A stretch of 64,000 nucleotides of DNA from UKL13-2 sp036394575 (GTDB lineage Bacteria > Pseudomonadota > Gammaproteobacteria > Burkholderiales > Usitatibacteraceae), in NCBI GenBank assembly GCA_036394575.1, contig DASWEY010000005.1, positions 36,595-100,594 of the forward strand, given 5' to 3'. Under the pieces are notes generated by a model, which saw only the letters and a program-made list of their open reading frames with translations, was not told the DNA's origin and searched no databases. The position numbers and the translations under genes are program-made. Positions 56,425 to 64,000 of the stretch are shown here, one piece after another. How positions within the stretch are numbered: the first letter of the stretch is position 1; every line of letters starts with the position of its first letter.

Positions 56425-56952
56425 GTGACGGACAAGAATCGCCGATTTGAAACTGAGGTACTGCCGCATCTGGATGCGGCGTATAACCTTGCGCGCTGGT
56501 TGCTGCGCGACGAGCATGCCGCCGAAGACGTCGTTCAGGACGCCTATATTCGTGCGTTTCAGTACTTCGACAGTTTCCGCGGCGGGGATGCGCGGCCATG
56601 GTTATTGGGCATTGTGCGCAATGCCTGCTATACCCGGTTTCAGCAAAAAACACGCACGCCGCAAACGGCCAACCTGGACGACGACCCCGAAATGTATGTG
56701 CCGATGGTCGATGCACGCGGCCAGGTGCAGACGCCGGAAACGATGCTCGACCAGAAACAGCTGGGCGCACAAATTTCAGCGGCAATTGCCGGTTTGCCGA
56801 TGGCCTTCCGGGAAGTACTGATCCTGCGGGAGATTGAAGAGATGAGCTATGACGATATCGCCAGCATCATGCAGATTCCCACGGGAACGGTGATGTCGCG
56901 CCTGTCGCGCGCGCGCGCGATGTTGAAGGAACAGCTCGGCGATTGCCGATAA
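56425..56952 (+). CDS. ECF-family RNA polymerase sigma factor
   Basis: 175 aa from GTG 56425. Region 2 (AYNLARWLLRDEHAAEDVVQDAYIRAFQYF in two halves) and region 4 (AIAGLPMAFREVLILREIEEMSYDDIASIM, then GTVMSRLSRARAMLKEQL) are intact. Followed 11 bp later by an anti-sigma gene, so it is held inactive until a signal comes. The divergent cytochrome operon is a likely target, since the two units share the same upstream region. Confidence 0.93.
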   Translation: MTDKNRRFETEVLPHLDAAYNLARWLLRDEHAAEDVVQDAYIRAFQYFDSFRGGDARPWLLGIVRNACYTRFQQKTRTPQTANLDDDPEMYVPMVDARGQVQTPETMLDQKQLGAQISAAIAGLPMAFREVLILREIEEMSYDDIASIMQIPTGTVMSRLSRARAMLKEQLGDCR

Positions 56953-56963
56953 GCGAGGTAGGT

Positions 56964-57629
56964 ATGCAAACGGATGATAGAGACGAATTTTCGACGCAGT
57001 TGAAGCAGCACCTGCCGCGCTACCGGGCGCCGCCCGGCCTGGAAAGCCGTATTCGGCAGATGATCGCCGAACAATCCCGGGCCACGCCGTCCATGCCCTG
57101 GACCGAACGGCTTGCCCTGTGGTGGCGCCAGTGGGCCGGCGTCGGCCTCGGTTTCGCCTGCGGCGCATTGCTGTCAGTCGCGGTGATCCAGTTTCGGGGC
57201 GCTGGCGGCGAGGGGGACGCGTTTGAAAAACAGCTGCTCGCCAGCCATGTGCGCTCGCTGATGGTCGCGCATCTGACCGATGTCGTTTCCTCCGACCAGC
57301 ACACGGTCAAACCCTGGTTCACCGGCAAACTCGACTACTCCCCGCCGGTGATCGATCTGCAGACGCAGGGATTTCCGCTGGTCGGCGGCCGCCTCGATTA
57401 TCTCGATGGTCGCGCGGTGGCTTCGCTGGTATACCGGCATGGACAGCACACGATCAATGTCTTCATTCGCCCTGCCCGCGAACAGCAGTTGCAGAAAGTG
57501 ACGGCCCTGCAGGGATTTCATCTCGCCCGCTGGACCCAGGGGGATATGCAGTTCTGGGCCATCTCCGATGTCGGCGCCGACGAGATGGGGAAATTCATCA
57601 ACGCATTTCAGGCCTATCGGGCGGAGTAA
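56964..57629 (+). CDS. Transmembrane anti-sigma factor
   Basis: 221 aa from ATG 56964 (GAGGT just upstream). A short cytoplasmic N-terminus (LKQHLPRYRAPPGLESRIRQMI) without the HxxxCxxC zinc site, one membrane helix (AGVGLGFACGALLSVAVI), and a periplasmic domain (VVSSDQHTVKPWFTGKLDYSP, HTINVFIRP). The latter is the form seen in anti-sigma proteins of redox- or copper-responding ECF pairs. It should bind the ECF sigma above. Confidence 0.88.
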   Translation: MQTDDRDEFSTQLKQHLPRYRAPPGLESRIRQMIAEQSRATPSMPWTERLALWWRQWAGVGLGFACGALLSVAVIQFRGAGGEGDAFEKQLLASHVRSLMVAHLTDVVSSDQHTVKPWFTGKLDYSPPVIDLQTQGFPLVGGRLDYLDGRAVASLVYRHGQHTINVFIRPAREQQLQKVTALQGFHLARWTQGDMQFWAISDVGADEMGKFINAFQAYRAE

Positions 57630-57668
57630 GCCGGCAGCGCCAGCTCAAGAACGGGCGCCTCCAATATG

Positions 57669-57738
57669 GCAAAGTCCAGCATTGGCGCTTGTTTCGAGGC
57701 ATTTTTGCTCCGCAACCCGCGCCAATGCTGGACTTTGC
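57669..57738. repeat. Palindromic intergenic repeat, copy f (inverted orientation)
   Basis: Perfect 20-bp arms (57669-57688 and 57719-57738, GCAAAGTCCAGCATTGGCGC and inverse); core GGCATTTTTGCTCC, the reverse of the core in copies a to e. Lies between convergent anti-sigma and Nramp gene ends. The cleanest copy in the window. Confidence 0.9.
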
Positions 57739-57777
57739 ATACTTTCACGTCTCAAGCGCGGAAGTATACGGCGACCG

Positions 57778-59064
57778 CTACATCGTCCCGAACATCGCCA
57801 CCACGGCAATCGCCATCACCAGGGTCGCCAGCCAGCCCAGCCAGCGCAGGCGTCTGCCGATGGCGTAGCGGCCCATCACCTGCTCGCGGGTGCCGAGGAT
57901 TATCATCACGCCCATGATCGGCACCGCGATCACGCCATTGATCACGGCGCTATAAAACAGCTGCTTCATCGGATCGAACGGCAGGAAGCAGAGGATCACC
58001 CCACCCACCGTGGCCACCGACACAATGCTGTAAAAACGGCGCCCCTCGTATGGCTTGAGGTCGAGTCCGGTGCGCCAGTCGAAGGCCTCGGCCACCGCAT
58101 AGGCGGCGGAGCCCGCCAGCACCGGCACCGCCAACAGGCCGGTGCCGATGATGCCGAGGCTGAATAAAAAGAAAGTGAAGTCGCCGGCCAGTGGACGCAG
58201 CGCCTCGGCCGCTTGCGCCGAGGTTTGAATATTGGTGATGCCGCTCGCATGCAGGGTGGCGGCCGTCGACAGGATGATGAAGAACGCGACCAGGTTGGAA
58301 AAACCCATGCCGATCAGGGTGTCCCAGCGAATGCGCCGCAGGTGGCGGCGCGCCTCATCATGCGGTAGTGGCACGCTACCCGCGCCGCCGGCCGCCGCAC
58401 CATTCGCCTTGCGCAGATCTTCCATTTCCTGCGCGGCCTGCCAGAAAAACAGATAGGGGCTGATGGTGGTGCCGAATACCGCCACCACCATCACGATGGT
58501 GTCGTTGTCCCAGCCGAGTTGGGGCAAGACGACGTGGTGCGCCACCTGCGTCCAGGGAACGTCGATGGTGAACAACACCGCGACATAGGACAGCAGGGCC
58601 AGCGTCAGCCACTTCAGATAGCGCACATAGTTCTCATAGGGCACGAACACCTGCAGTACCAGACACAGCAGGCCGAAGGTCACCGAGTAGATATGCGTGG
58701 CGCCGCCGACGATCAGATGCAGGGCCTCGGCCATGGCGGCGATATCGGCGGCGATGTTGATGGTGTTGGCGATGAGCAGCAGGCCGACGATGGCATACAG
58801 CACCCACAGCGGAAAATTTTCGCGGATATTGGCGGCCAGCCCCTTGCCGGTGATGCAGCCGAGGCGCGCGCTCACCATCTGGATGCCGACCATCAGCGGA
58901 TAGGTAAACACCACCGTCCACAGCATGTTGAAACCGAACTGCGCGCCGGCCTGCGAATAGGTGGCGATGCCCGAGGGATCGTCGTCGGCCGCACCGGTGA
59001 TCAGACCGGGACCGAGATGCGCAACCGCCGGGTGCTCGGCGACGTTTTCGATGATTTTTTTCAT
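57778..59064 (-). CDS. Nramp-family divalent metal transporter-like protein
   Basis: 428 aa, eleven or so membrane helices. Helix 1 motif GPGLITGAADDDPSGIATYS has DPSG in place of the DPGN of classic MntH, and the helix 6 region (ASGITNIQTSAQAA) lacks the usual MPH motif, so transport of Mn/Fe is less certain than the fold; relatives in this branch (Nramp-related) are proposed to move Mg or Al. Divergent from the marR gene. Confidence 0.87.
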   Translation of the reverse strand: MKKIIENVAEHPAVAHLGPGLITGAADDDPSGIATYSQAGAQFGFNMLWTVVFTYPLMVGIQMVSARLGCITGKGLAANIRENFPLWVLYAIVGLLLIANTINIAADIAAMAEALHLIVGGATHIYSVTFGLLCLVLQVFVPYENYVRYLKWLTLALLSYVAVLFTIDVPWTQVAHHVVLPQLGWDNDTIVMVVAVFGTTISPYLFFWQAAQEMEDLRKANGAAAGGAGSVPLPHDEARRHLRRIRWDTLIGMGFSNLVAFFIILSTAATLHASGITNIQTSAQAAEALRPLAGDFTFFLFSLGIIGTGLLAVPVLAGSAAYAVAEAFDWRTGLDLKPYEGRRFYSIVSVATVGGVILCFLPFDPMKQLFYSAVINGVIAVPIMGVMIILGTREQVMGRYAIGRRLRWLGWLATLVMAIAVVAMFGTM

Positions 59065-59165
59065 GCCCGGTCTTTGTTCTGCGCTTGGTGCATCGGTGGC
59101 GATAGCCGAAGGGTAACCGATTAATCATTTTCGCTGCCAGCACTTACACATTGCTGACGCAGCGC

Positions 59166-59195
59166 TTGACAAGATATCGGTGCTGCGGCTAAATT
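59166..59195 (+). promoter_or_regulatory. Sigma-70 promoter of the marR operon
   Basis: TTGACA (59166-59171) and TAAATT (59190-59195) with an 18-nt spacer. The palindrome at 59198-59209 follows at once. Confidence 0.55.
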
Positions 59196-59197
59196 GC

Positions 59198-59209
59198 GTG
59201 CATATGCAC
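59198..59209. promoter_or_regulatory. 12-bp palindrome, likely MarR operator
   Basis: GTGCATATGCAC is a perfect palindrome directly downstream of the -10 element and 18 bp before the marR start, where binding would block transcription. Self-regulation by the encoded MarR protein is inferred. Confidence 0.55.
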
Positions 59210-59226
59210 ATAAATAGGCGGCCATC

Positions 59227-59718
59227 ATGAGTACCTCGACCCTGGAACGAACCAAGCGGGCGCCATCACGCGCGGCGGCAACGCCGGTGCCCCTGCCTTG
59301 CACCGGCGCCCGCCTGCGGCGGCTGACCCGGCGCATGACCTCGTTCTACGAGCAGCATTTGCGCGGGCTTGGGCTCAAGCTCGGCCAGTACTCGGTGCTG
59401 GTCCACCTTGGTCGCGAGCCGCAAACGCTGATGCACCTGGCGGACGAGCTGGAGATGGATCGCACCACCCTGACCCGCGGCATCCAGCCACTGATCGAAC
59501 ACGGCTGGGTGAGTGAAGTGCCCGGCAGCGATGCCCGTCAACGCTGCTTCGTGCTGACCGCGCAGGGCGAACGCTTTCGCCAGGACGCCGAGGCACAATG
59601 GTGCCAGGCGCAGCTGGCGCTGGAGGCCCGGCTCGGGCGCGACTTCACCGCCAATCTGCAGGCACAGCTCGACCAGGCCCTGGATCGTCTCAAACCCGCA
59701 CTCGCCGAGGACAACTGA
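59227..59718 (+). CDS. MarR-family transcriptional regulator
   Basis: 163 aa. Winged-helix core: LKLGQYSVLVHLGREPQTLMHLADEL (in two parts), the recognition stretch MDRTTLTRGIQPLIEHGWV and the wing EVPGSDARQRCFVLTAQGE. The stop is 1 bp before the MFS start, so it most likely controls that exporter, and the palindrome at 59198-59209 is the probable operator. Confidence 0.92.
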   Translation: MSTSTLERTKRAPSRAAATPVPLPCTGARLRRLTRRMTSFYEQHLRGLGLKLGQYSVLVHLGREPQTLMHLADELEMDRTTLTRGIQPLIEHGWVSEVPGSDARQRCFVLTAQGERFRQDAEAQWCQAQLALEARLGRDFTANLQAQLDQALDRLKPALAEDN

Positions 59719-59719
59719 T

Positions 59720-61015
59720 ATGAGCGACACCCAATCCCGCGCCGTCACCCATGCCTTCTGGCCGGTGGTCCTGCTCGCCGCCTCGGTGCTGATGATCACC
59801 ATGGGGGCGCGCCAATCGCTGGGCCTATTCGTTTCGCCGCTCAACACCGCCACCGGACTCGGCATCGCCAGCATCAGCCTGGCGATGGCGGTCGGCCAGT
59901 TCATGTGGGGCGCGGTGCAGCCGATCGCCGGCGCGGTCGCCGACCGCTATGGCCCCGGCCGCGTGCTGGCGGCCGGCACCATCATCCTGGCGCTGGGTTA
60001 TGCAACCACACCGTACATGACCTCAAGCTTCGGCCTGATGATGACCATCGGCGTGCTCACCGCCGCAGGTTCCGGCGCCGGCAGTTTCTCGGTGCTGATC
60101 GGTGCGGCCGCACAACGCCTGCCCGGCGAAAAACGCGGCATGGCGGCCGGCATCATCAATGCAGGCGGCTCCTTCGGGCAATTCCTGTTCGCCCCCCTGT
60201 TGCAAAAGCTCATCAGCATGCTCGGCTGGATGGGCGCGATGTGGTCGATGGCGGTGATCTCGCTGTTCACGCTGCCGATGGCCTGGCTGCTGCGCAAACG
60301 GCCCGCCGCAAAGGGTTCAGGCGCGGCACATGCGCCGACCCCAAACGCACACTCGGGCAGCGGCGCGGCGTCCGGGCAGATCGGCCATGACGGCGGCATC
60401 AAAAAAGCGATACGCATTGCGCTCGCCGACAGAAGCTATCTGCTGCTGCACGCCGGTTTTTTTACCTGCGGTTTTCATATCGCCTTCCTGGTCACGCACT
60501 TGCCCGGCGAGGTGCAGCTCTGCGGTCTGCCACCCAATGTAGCGAGCTGGTCGCTGGCGATCATCGGTCTCGCCAATATTGTCGGCAGCCTGCTGGCCGG
60601 CTGGGGCACCAGCCGCTATCGCTCCAAATATATTCTGGCGGCGATGTATGCCTCGCGCGCCGTGCTGATTCTCGTCTACCTGCTGGCGCCCAAGACCGAG
60701 ACCACCTTCTATCTGTTCGCCGCCGGGCTGGGCCTCACCTGGCTGGCCACGGTGCCGCCCACCGCCGGCATCGTCGGCAAACTGTACGGCACGCGCTATC
60801 TCTCCACCCTGTTCGGCCTCACCCTGCTCTCGCATCAGGTCGGCGGATTTTTCGGCGCCTGGCTGGGCGGCATTGCCATCACCCGGCAGGGCAATTACGA
60901 CTGGATGTGGTACGCCGATATCGCATTGGCCTCGCTGGCCGCGCTGTGCAATCTGCCGATCCGCGAGGCGCCGATCGTGCGCCTCGGCGCCTTGAAAACC
61001 GCAGCCGCCGAGTGA
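59720..61015 (+). CDS. MFS transporter
   Basis: 431 aa, twelve predicted membrane helices with a polar central loop (residues 200-225). QPIAGAVADRYGPGRVLAAG is the MFS loop motif; the long charged loop has PTPNAHSGSGAASG. Similar to oxalate/formate antiporter-like MFS proteins (NreB/YbfB-like) in general form. Its stop overlaps the next ATG (TGATG). Regulated with marR. Confidence 0.9.
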   Translation: MSDTQSRAVTHAFWPVVLLAASVLMITMGARQSLGLFVSPLNTATGLGIASISLAMAVGQFMWGAVQPIAGAVADRYGPGRVLAAGTIILALGYATTPYMTSSFGLMMTIGVLTAAGSGAGSFSVLIGAAAQRLPGEKRGMAAGIINAGGSFGQFLFAPLLQKLISMLGWMGAMWSMAVISLFTLPMAWLLRKRPAAKGSGAAHAPTPNAHSGSGAASGQIGHDGGIKKAIRIALADRSYLLLHAGFFTCGFHIAFLVTHLPGEVQLCGLPPNVASWSLAIIGLANIVGSLLAGWGTSRYRSKYILAAMYASRAVLILVYLLAPKTETTFYLFAAGLGLTWLATVPPTAGIVGKLYGTRYLSTLFGLTLLSHQVGGFFGAWLGGIAITRQGNYDWMWYADIALASLAALCNLPIREAPIVRLGALKTAAAE

Positions 61016-61266
61016 TGATGTGGTACCTCTACCTCATCGAATGCAATAACGGTGCGCTATATGCCGGCATTACCACCGATGTGGCGGCACGCTATGCGAA
61101 ACACGCCAGCGGTAAGGGTGCCAAATATACCCGCGCCAATCCGCCAAGACGCCTGATCGGCAGCAAGGCGTTCGCGGATAAATCCGGTGCCGCCAAAGCC
61201 GAGTACGCGATCCGGCAACTGCGGCGCGAAGACAAGGCGGCATTTCTATTTCTCGGCGCGGACTGA
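61015..61266 (+). CDS. GIY-YIG nuclease-superfamily protein (YhbQ-like)
   Basis: 83 aa from ATG 61015, whose A is the last base of the MFS stop (a second ATG follows directly). The GIY-YIG core is clear: WYLYLIECNNGALYAGITTD, RYAKHASGKGAKYTR and the Glu in KAEYAIRQLRR. Small UPF0213/YhbQ type, thought to act on DNA ends or abasic sites. Coupled to the marR-MFS unit, perhaps only by position. Confidence 0.92.
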   Translation: MMWYLYLIECNNGALYAGITTDVAARYAKHASGKGAKYTRANPPRRLIGSKAFADKSGAAKAEYAIRQLRREDKAAFLFLGAD

Positions 61267-61436
61267 ACAACTCATTTTCCCGTCAGGCTCGTCAGGCCAG
61301 GTGCCGCCTGCTATACTGCGCGCCGTGGCCTTGATCCAGTCCCCTTGCCACAGTCAACCTGACCTGCAGTAAATCCCTTCGCACCTAGACTGGCGCCAAC
61401 ACGGCGACAGGTCCGAGTTTTTTTCGAAAGTTCCCA

Positions 61437-62942
61437 ATGTCTTTTTCTTCACTCGGCCTGTCCGAGGCGATTGTTCGTGCCGTTTCCGAGCACGGCTATA
61501 CCACCCCGACCCCGATCCAGGCCCAGGCGATCCCGGCCGTGCTCAATGGCGGCGATCTCTTGGCCGGCGCGCAGACCGGCACCGGCAAGACCGCCGGCTT
61601 TGTGCTGCCGATCCTGCAACGCCTGACCGCAACGCCCACCGAAGGCAAACGCAAGATCCGCGTGCTGGTGCTGACACCCACGCGCGAACTCGCCGCCCAA
61701 GTCGAGGAAAGCGTTCGCACCTATGGCAAATACACCGGCATCAAATCGCTGGTGATCTTCGGCGGCGTCGGCATCAACCCGCAAATCTCGGCCATGCGCC
61801 AGGGCGTCGACATTCTCGTCGCCACCCCCGGCCGCCTGCTCGACCATCACCAGCAGCGCACTGTCGATCTTTCGCATGTCGAAATCCTGGTGCTCGATGA
61901 AGCCGACCGCATGCTCGACATGGGCTTCATCCACGACATCAAGAAAATCCTCGCGATCCTGCCGAAGAAGCGCCAGAACCTGCTGTTCTCGGCGACCTTC
62001 TCCGACGACATCAAACGCCTTGCCGACAGCCTGCTCGACAACCCGGCGCTGATCGAAGTCGCGCGGCGCAATTCGACGGTGGAAATGATCACGCAGAAAG
62101 TGCACCCGGTCGATCGCGACAAGAAAAAAGAATTGCTCACGCATCTGATCAAGCAGAACAACTGGCACCAGGTGCTGGTGTTCACGCGCACCAAGCACGG
62201 CGCCAACCGTCTTGCCGAGGGGCTCAACAAATCCGGCATCACCGCGCTGGCGATTCACGGCAACAAGAGCCAGTCGGCGCGCACCAAGGCCCTGGCCGAA
62301 TTCAAGACCGGCGATCTGGCCGTGCTGGTGGCGACCGACATCGCCGCACGCGGCATCGATATCGATCAATTGCCGCATGTGGTCAACTTCGAAATCCCGA
62401 ATGTGCCGGAAGATTATGTGCACCGCATCGGCCGCACCGGCCGCGCCGGCGCCACTGGTGAAGCCGTTTCACTGGTCTGTATCGACGAGAAAAAAATGTT
62501 CAACGACATCGAGCGCCTGATCAAGCGCGATGTGGAAGTCGTCGTCGTACCCGGCTTCGAACCGGACCCGCATGCCAAGGCGCAACCGATCCAGATGCGC
62601 TCGCAGGATCATCAGGGACGCGGCGGGCAAGGCCGTGGCAGGCCGGGTGGCGGCGGCTCAGGCCGTGGCGCACCTACAGGAGGTGGTCAAGGCAAGCCGC
62701 GTACGGGTGGCGGTGGTGGGAATGGAGGGGGCCGCAGCAGTTCTGGCGGTGGGCAGGGGAATCAGTCTTCGCGTGGTGGTTCATCGGTCAGCGGTTCGGG
62801 ACAAGGTGCGGGGCAATCTGCTTCGCGCCCGCCGCGTGAGGGCGGTGGCGGTTCGGCCAATACTTCTGCTCGTAGCGGTGGCGGTGGTACGGCTCGTACC
62901 GCCAAGCCAGCACCGGCGTTGTTCCGCAAGGGCACGCGCTAG
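61437..62942 (+). CDS. rhlE: DEAD-box RNA helicase RhlE
   Basis: 501 aa. F/Q motif GYTTPTPIQAQAIPAVL, Walker A AQTGTGKT at 45-52, PTRELAAQ, LVLDEADRML (DEAD at 154-157), SATF near 184-187, and HRIGRTGRAGATGEAVSL. Residues 390-501 are a Gly/Arg/Ser-rich tail of the RNA-binding, condensate-forming type, with a G-rich DNA stretch. RhlE remodels RNA in ribosome assembly and decay. Transcribed alone, ends at the terminator at 62974. Confidence 0.95.
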   Translation: MSFSSLGLSEAIVRAVSEHGYTTPTPIQAQAIPAVLNGGDLLAGAQTGTGKTAGFVLPILQRLTATPTEGKRKIRVLVLTPTRELAAQVEESVRTYGKYTGIKSLVIFGGVGINPQISAMRQGVDILVATPGRLLDHHQQRTVDLSHVEILVLDEADRMLDMGFIHDIKKILAILPKKRQNLLFSATFSDDIKRLADSLLDNPALIEVARRNSTVEMITQKVHPVDRDKKKELLTHLIKQNNWHQVLVFTRTKHGANRLAEGLNKSGITALAIHGNKSQSARTKALAEFKTGDLAVLVATDIAARGIDIDQLPHVVNFEIPNVPEDYVHRIGRTGRAGATGEAVSLVCIDEKKMFNDIERLIKRDVEVVVVPGFEPDPHAKAQPIQMRSQDHQGRGGQGRGRPGGGGSGRGAPTGGGQGKPRTGGGGGNGGGRSSSGGGQGNQSSRGGSSVSGSGQGAGQSASRPPREGGGGSANTSARSGGGGTARTAKPAPALFRKGTR

Positions 62943-62973
62943 TCCGATCGTTTTTTCAGCCGAAAAAATTAAT

Positions 62974-63011
62974 GCGCCCGCTGGTCTTGAGGACTGGCGG
63001 GCGCGTTTTAT
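62974..63011 (+). terminator. Terminator of rhlE
   Basis: GCGCCCGC (62974-62981) pairs with GCGGGCGC (62997-63004), with additional pairing inside, then TTTTATTTT. Confidence 0.85.
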
Positions 63012-63054
63012 TTTGTGCGGCAGCTTTTGCGCCGGGACTTCAAATTGAAAAGTG

Positions 63055-63121
63055 AAAGTCCAGCATTGACGCAGTATTTGGGGCATTTCCGTCTCGAAAG
63101 GCGCGCGGAATGGCGTTCTAT
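63055..63121. repeat. Palindromic intergenic repeat, copy g (divergent, mixed ends)
   Basis: Left end AAAGTCCAGCATTGACGC is the common type; the right end GCGCGCGGAATGGCGTTCTA is the alternative type; core GGGCATTTCCG is in the inverted orientation of copy f. More substitutions than other copies. Confidence 0.75.
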
Positions 63122-63260
63122 AAAAATCGCCTTACGGACAACGGGCTGATATCTAGTTGAGCTAGACATTCCTTGTTTGCCGAGGCGGCATTAGCTATAG
63201 AACTGAACGGATGAGCACCGCAGGCGGGGTCCGCATGAATGATCGGCTTGGCGCGGCAGG

Positions 63261-63842
63261 TTATGGCCCTTCGCGCTGCTCAGTAGGCCCTTCGAGCTGC
63301 TCAGTAATGTTTACTGCGCGGTTCCAGCCTTTCTGCGCATCAATCCACAACCATGCAAACACCGCAGACCCAGACAAGCCTACGAAGAAGAGGCAAAATG
63401 ACCACGACACAAGAGACAACCAAAACAAAGTGAACAAAAAAAGAAAGATCGCGGTGTTGCGAGCAAAGAGTATTCTGAGGCGGCGGCGCGAGAACTCTTG
63501 ATAGGCTTGAGCAGATTTCCAGATCCACTTTTGCGCCCTCGCGGCATTTTTCGGATCTGGTTGCTCGATGTATTTGCGGTACCACTTCCGCAACGTTTCG
63601 CCCTTGGCTCCCCAAAGGGGGCGTGTGATCCCCCATTCGATCAACAATTCGATAAAACCAGCGACCGCCTCCAGAACAAAGCCGGCAATAATGACGCCTA
63701 AGAAGCCTAGCACAGCATAGAACGCAAACGACCAATGCCATGTATCGGCAAGGTCGGGAATAACGCATTGACCCGTTCGTGCTCTATAGATAATAGATAA
63801 CCCAAATGCCCGTGACCGCTTCGACTCCCGCGATAACGACAT
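63261..63842 (-). CDS. Hypothetical membrane protein, N-terminus uncertain
   Basis: 193 aa if read from the ATG at 63842; the same frame also stays open further upstream. Two long hydrophobic regions (SFAFYAVLGFLGVIIAGFVL and later IFLFLFTLFWLSLVSWSFCL with SAVFAWLWI) enclose a basic cytoplasmic loop. The DNA is AT-richer than the chromosome and no family is recognised. A short frame from ATG 63900, with a good GAGGA site, reads into this region but stops at 63784, so the real gene may carry a frameshift there. The C-terminus is encoded by two near-identical 21-bp units (63270-63310 region). Confidence 0.5.
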   Translation of the reverse strand: MSLSRESKRSRAFGLSIIYRARTGQCVIPDLADTWHWSFAFYAVLGFLGVIIAGFVLEAVAGFIELLIEWGITRPLWGAKGETLRKWYRKYIEQPDPKNAARAQKWIWKSAQAYQEFSRRRLRILFARNTAIFLFLFTLFWLSLVSWSFCLFFVGLSGSAVFAWLWIDAQKGWNRAVNITEQLEGPTEQREGP

Positions 63843-63900
63843 TTGCTTCAATCGAAGCAAGAGATGCGGATACAGCATTTTGCGGGGGAACGTCAGCCAT
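63784..63900 (-). CDS. Small ORF or displaced N-terminus of the membrane protein
   Basis: 38 aa from ATG 63900 with GAGGA six bases upstream (MADVPPQNAVSASLASIEAN to VIYYL). The start signal is much better than any in the overlapping frame. Either a separate small protein or, more likely, the true start of the membrane protein gene, split by a frameshift in the TTATCTATTATCTA stretch near 63786-63800. Confidence 0.4.
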   Translation of the reverse strand: MADVPPQNAVSASLASIEANVVIAGVEAVTGIWVIYYL

Positions 63901-63911
63901 GGTGTCCTCGT

Positions 63912-63930
63912 CTTGAATGAATTGTTAGGC
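63912..63930 (-). other. attC-like half site
   Basis: On the minus strand GCCTAACAATTCATTCAAG matches the R''-L'' half of class 1 integron attC sites (RYYYAAC then AATTCATTCAAG). The second half and its GTTRRRY end are absent; instead a ribosome site and ATG follow. A remnant or coincidence. Confidence 0.4.
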
Positions 63931-63934
63931 CATT

Positions 63935-63988
63935 TTGCACAAAACACGACGGGGTCAGGTCTTGCACAAAACACGACGGGGTCAGGTC
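63935..63988. repeat. Tandem 27-bp direct repeat (two copies plus start of a third)
   Basis: 63935-63961 and 63962-63988 are identical; TTGCA of a third copy follows. Each holds GACGGGGTCAGGTC, a string I recall next to REP-associated transposase genes in proteobacteria. It reaches the right window edge, so the array may go on. Confidence 0.85.
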
Positions 63989-64000
63989 TTGCAACATATC

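Larger units (their letters stand above)
62943..63260. other. Non-coding region after rhlE
   Basis: 318 bp with the rhlE terminator (62974-63011) and palindromic repeat copy g (63055-63121). No gene is seen from 63122 to 63260, where the base composition drops. Confidence 0.6.

Overview
The window looks like a chromosomal segment of a GC-rich betaproteobacterium, probably Burkholderiales or a relative. That placement is inferred from a small HiPIP with a Tat-type leader, a DksA with the one-cysteine finger, alaS beside NUDIX and PLP-enzyme genes, class III cyclase/FecR/caspase genes, and the overall codon use. Both ends (1 to about 8.2 kb and about 63.1 to 64 kb) are visibly less GC-rich than the middle and look acquired. 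I see no rRNA, tRNA, CRISPR array, intact insertion sequence or prophage.

Left end, 1-8235: an accessory island. Five plus-strand genes are tightly packed and overlap or nearly touch: the tail of an unknown protein; a PP-loop (PAPS-reductase/DndC-like) enzyme; a large protein with two GHKL ATPase domains and a histidine-kinase-like H-box; a protein with a degenerate receiver domain and a long unknown C-terminus; and a PD-(D/E)XK DUF3883 protein whose N-terminus resembles the DNA-reading domains of McrA-type endonucleases. I read this as a candidate anti-phage or DNA-modification system built on a two-component relay. It is the best candidate here for an undescribed system. A divergent pair (an unknown basic protein and a small DNA-binding-like protein) and a perfect 24-bp palindrome close the island next to a dinG-type helicase gene.

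Middle, 8.3-62.9 kb: ordinary chromosome in short operons. These include a lipoprotein hydrolase/natA/natB ABC exporter with ATGA couplings; NUDIX, Cys/Met-type PLP enzyme and alaS; an ATP-grasp protein and a phytoene-dehydrogenase-like oxidoreductase; a CHASE2 adenylate cyclase, FecR protein, caspase-MORN protein and hot-dog thioesterase; GMC oxidoreductase, DMT and MFS transporters; htpX with a sigma-32-like promoter; glpK; an M13 peptidase; a haem-binding DUF3365 sensor; an orphan CheY-like protein next to a kinase remnant; a cytochrome c, metallophosphoesterase and CuA-like cupredoxin operon divergent from an ECF sigma/anti-sigma pair; an Nramp-like transporter divergent from MarR-MFS-GIY-YIG; and rhlE.

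A family of about 65-bp palindromic repeats (seven copies) sits at or just beyond the 3' ends of genes throughout. One copy, together with the 3' end of natB, has been duplicated on the far side of an FMN-dependent dehydrogenase gene, next to the C-terminal remnant of a REP-associated (RAYT-type) transposase. This suggests that a transposase once linked to such repeats took part in the rearrangement.

Right end, 63.1-64 kb: a low-GC membrane-protein gene with a possible N-terminal frameshift, preceded by an attC-like half site and a tandem 27-bp repeat.
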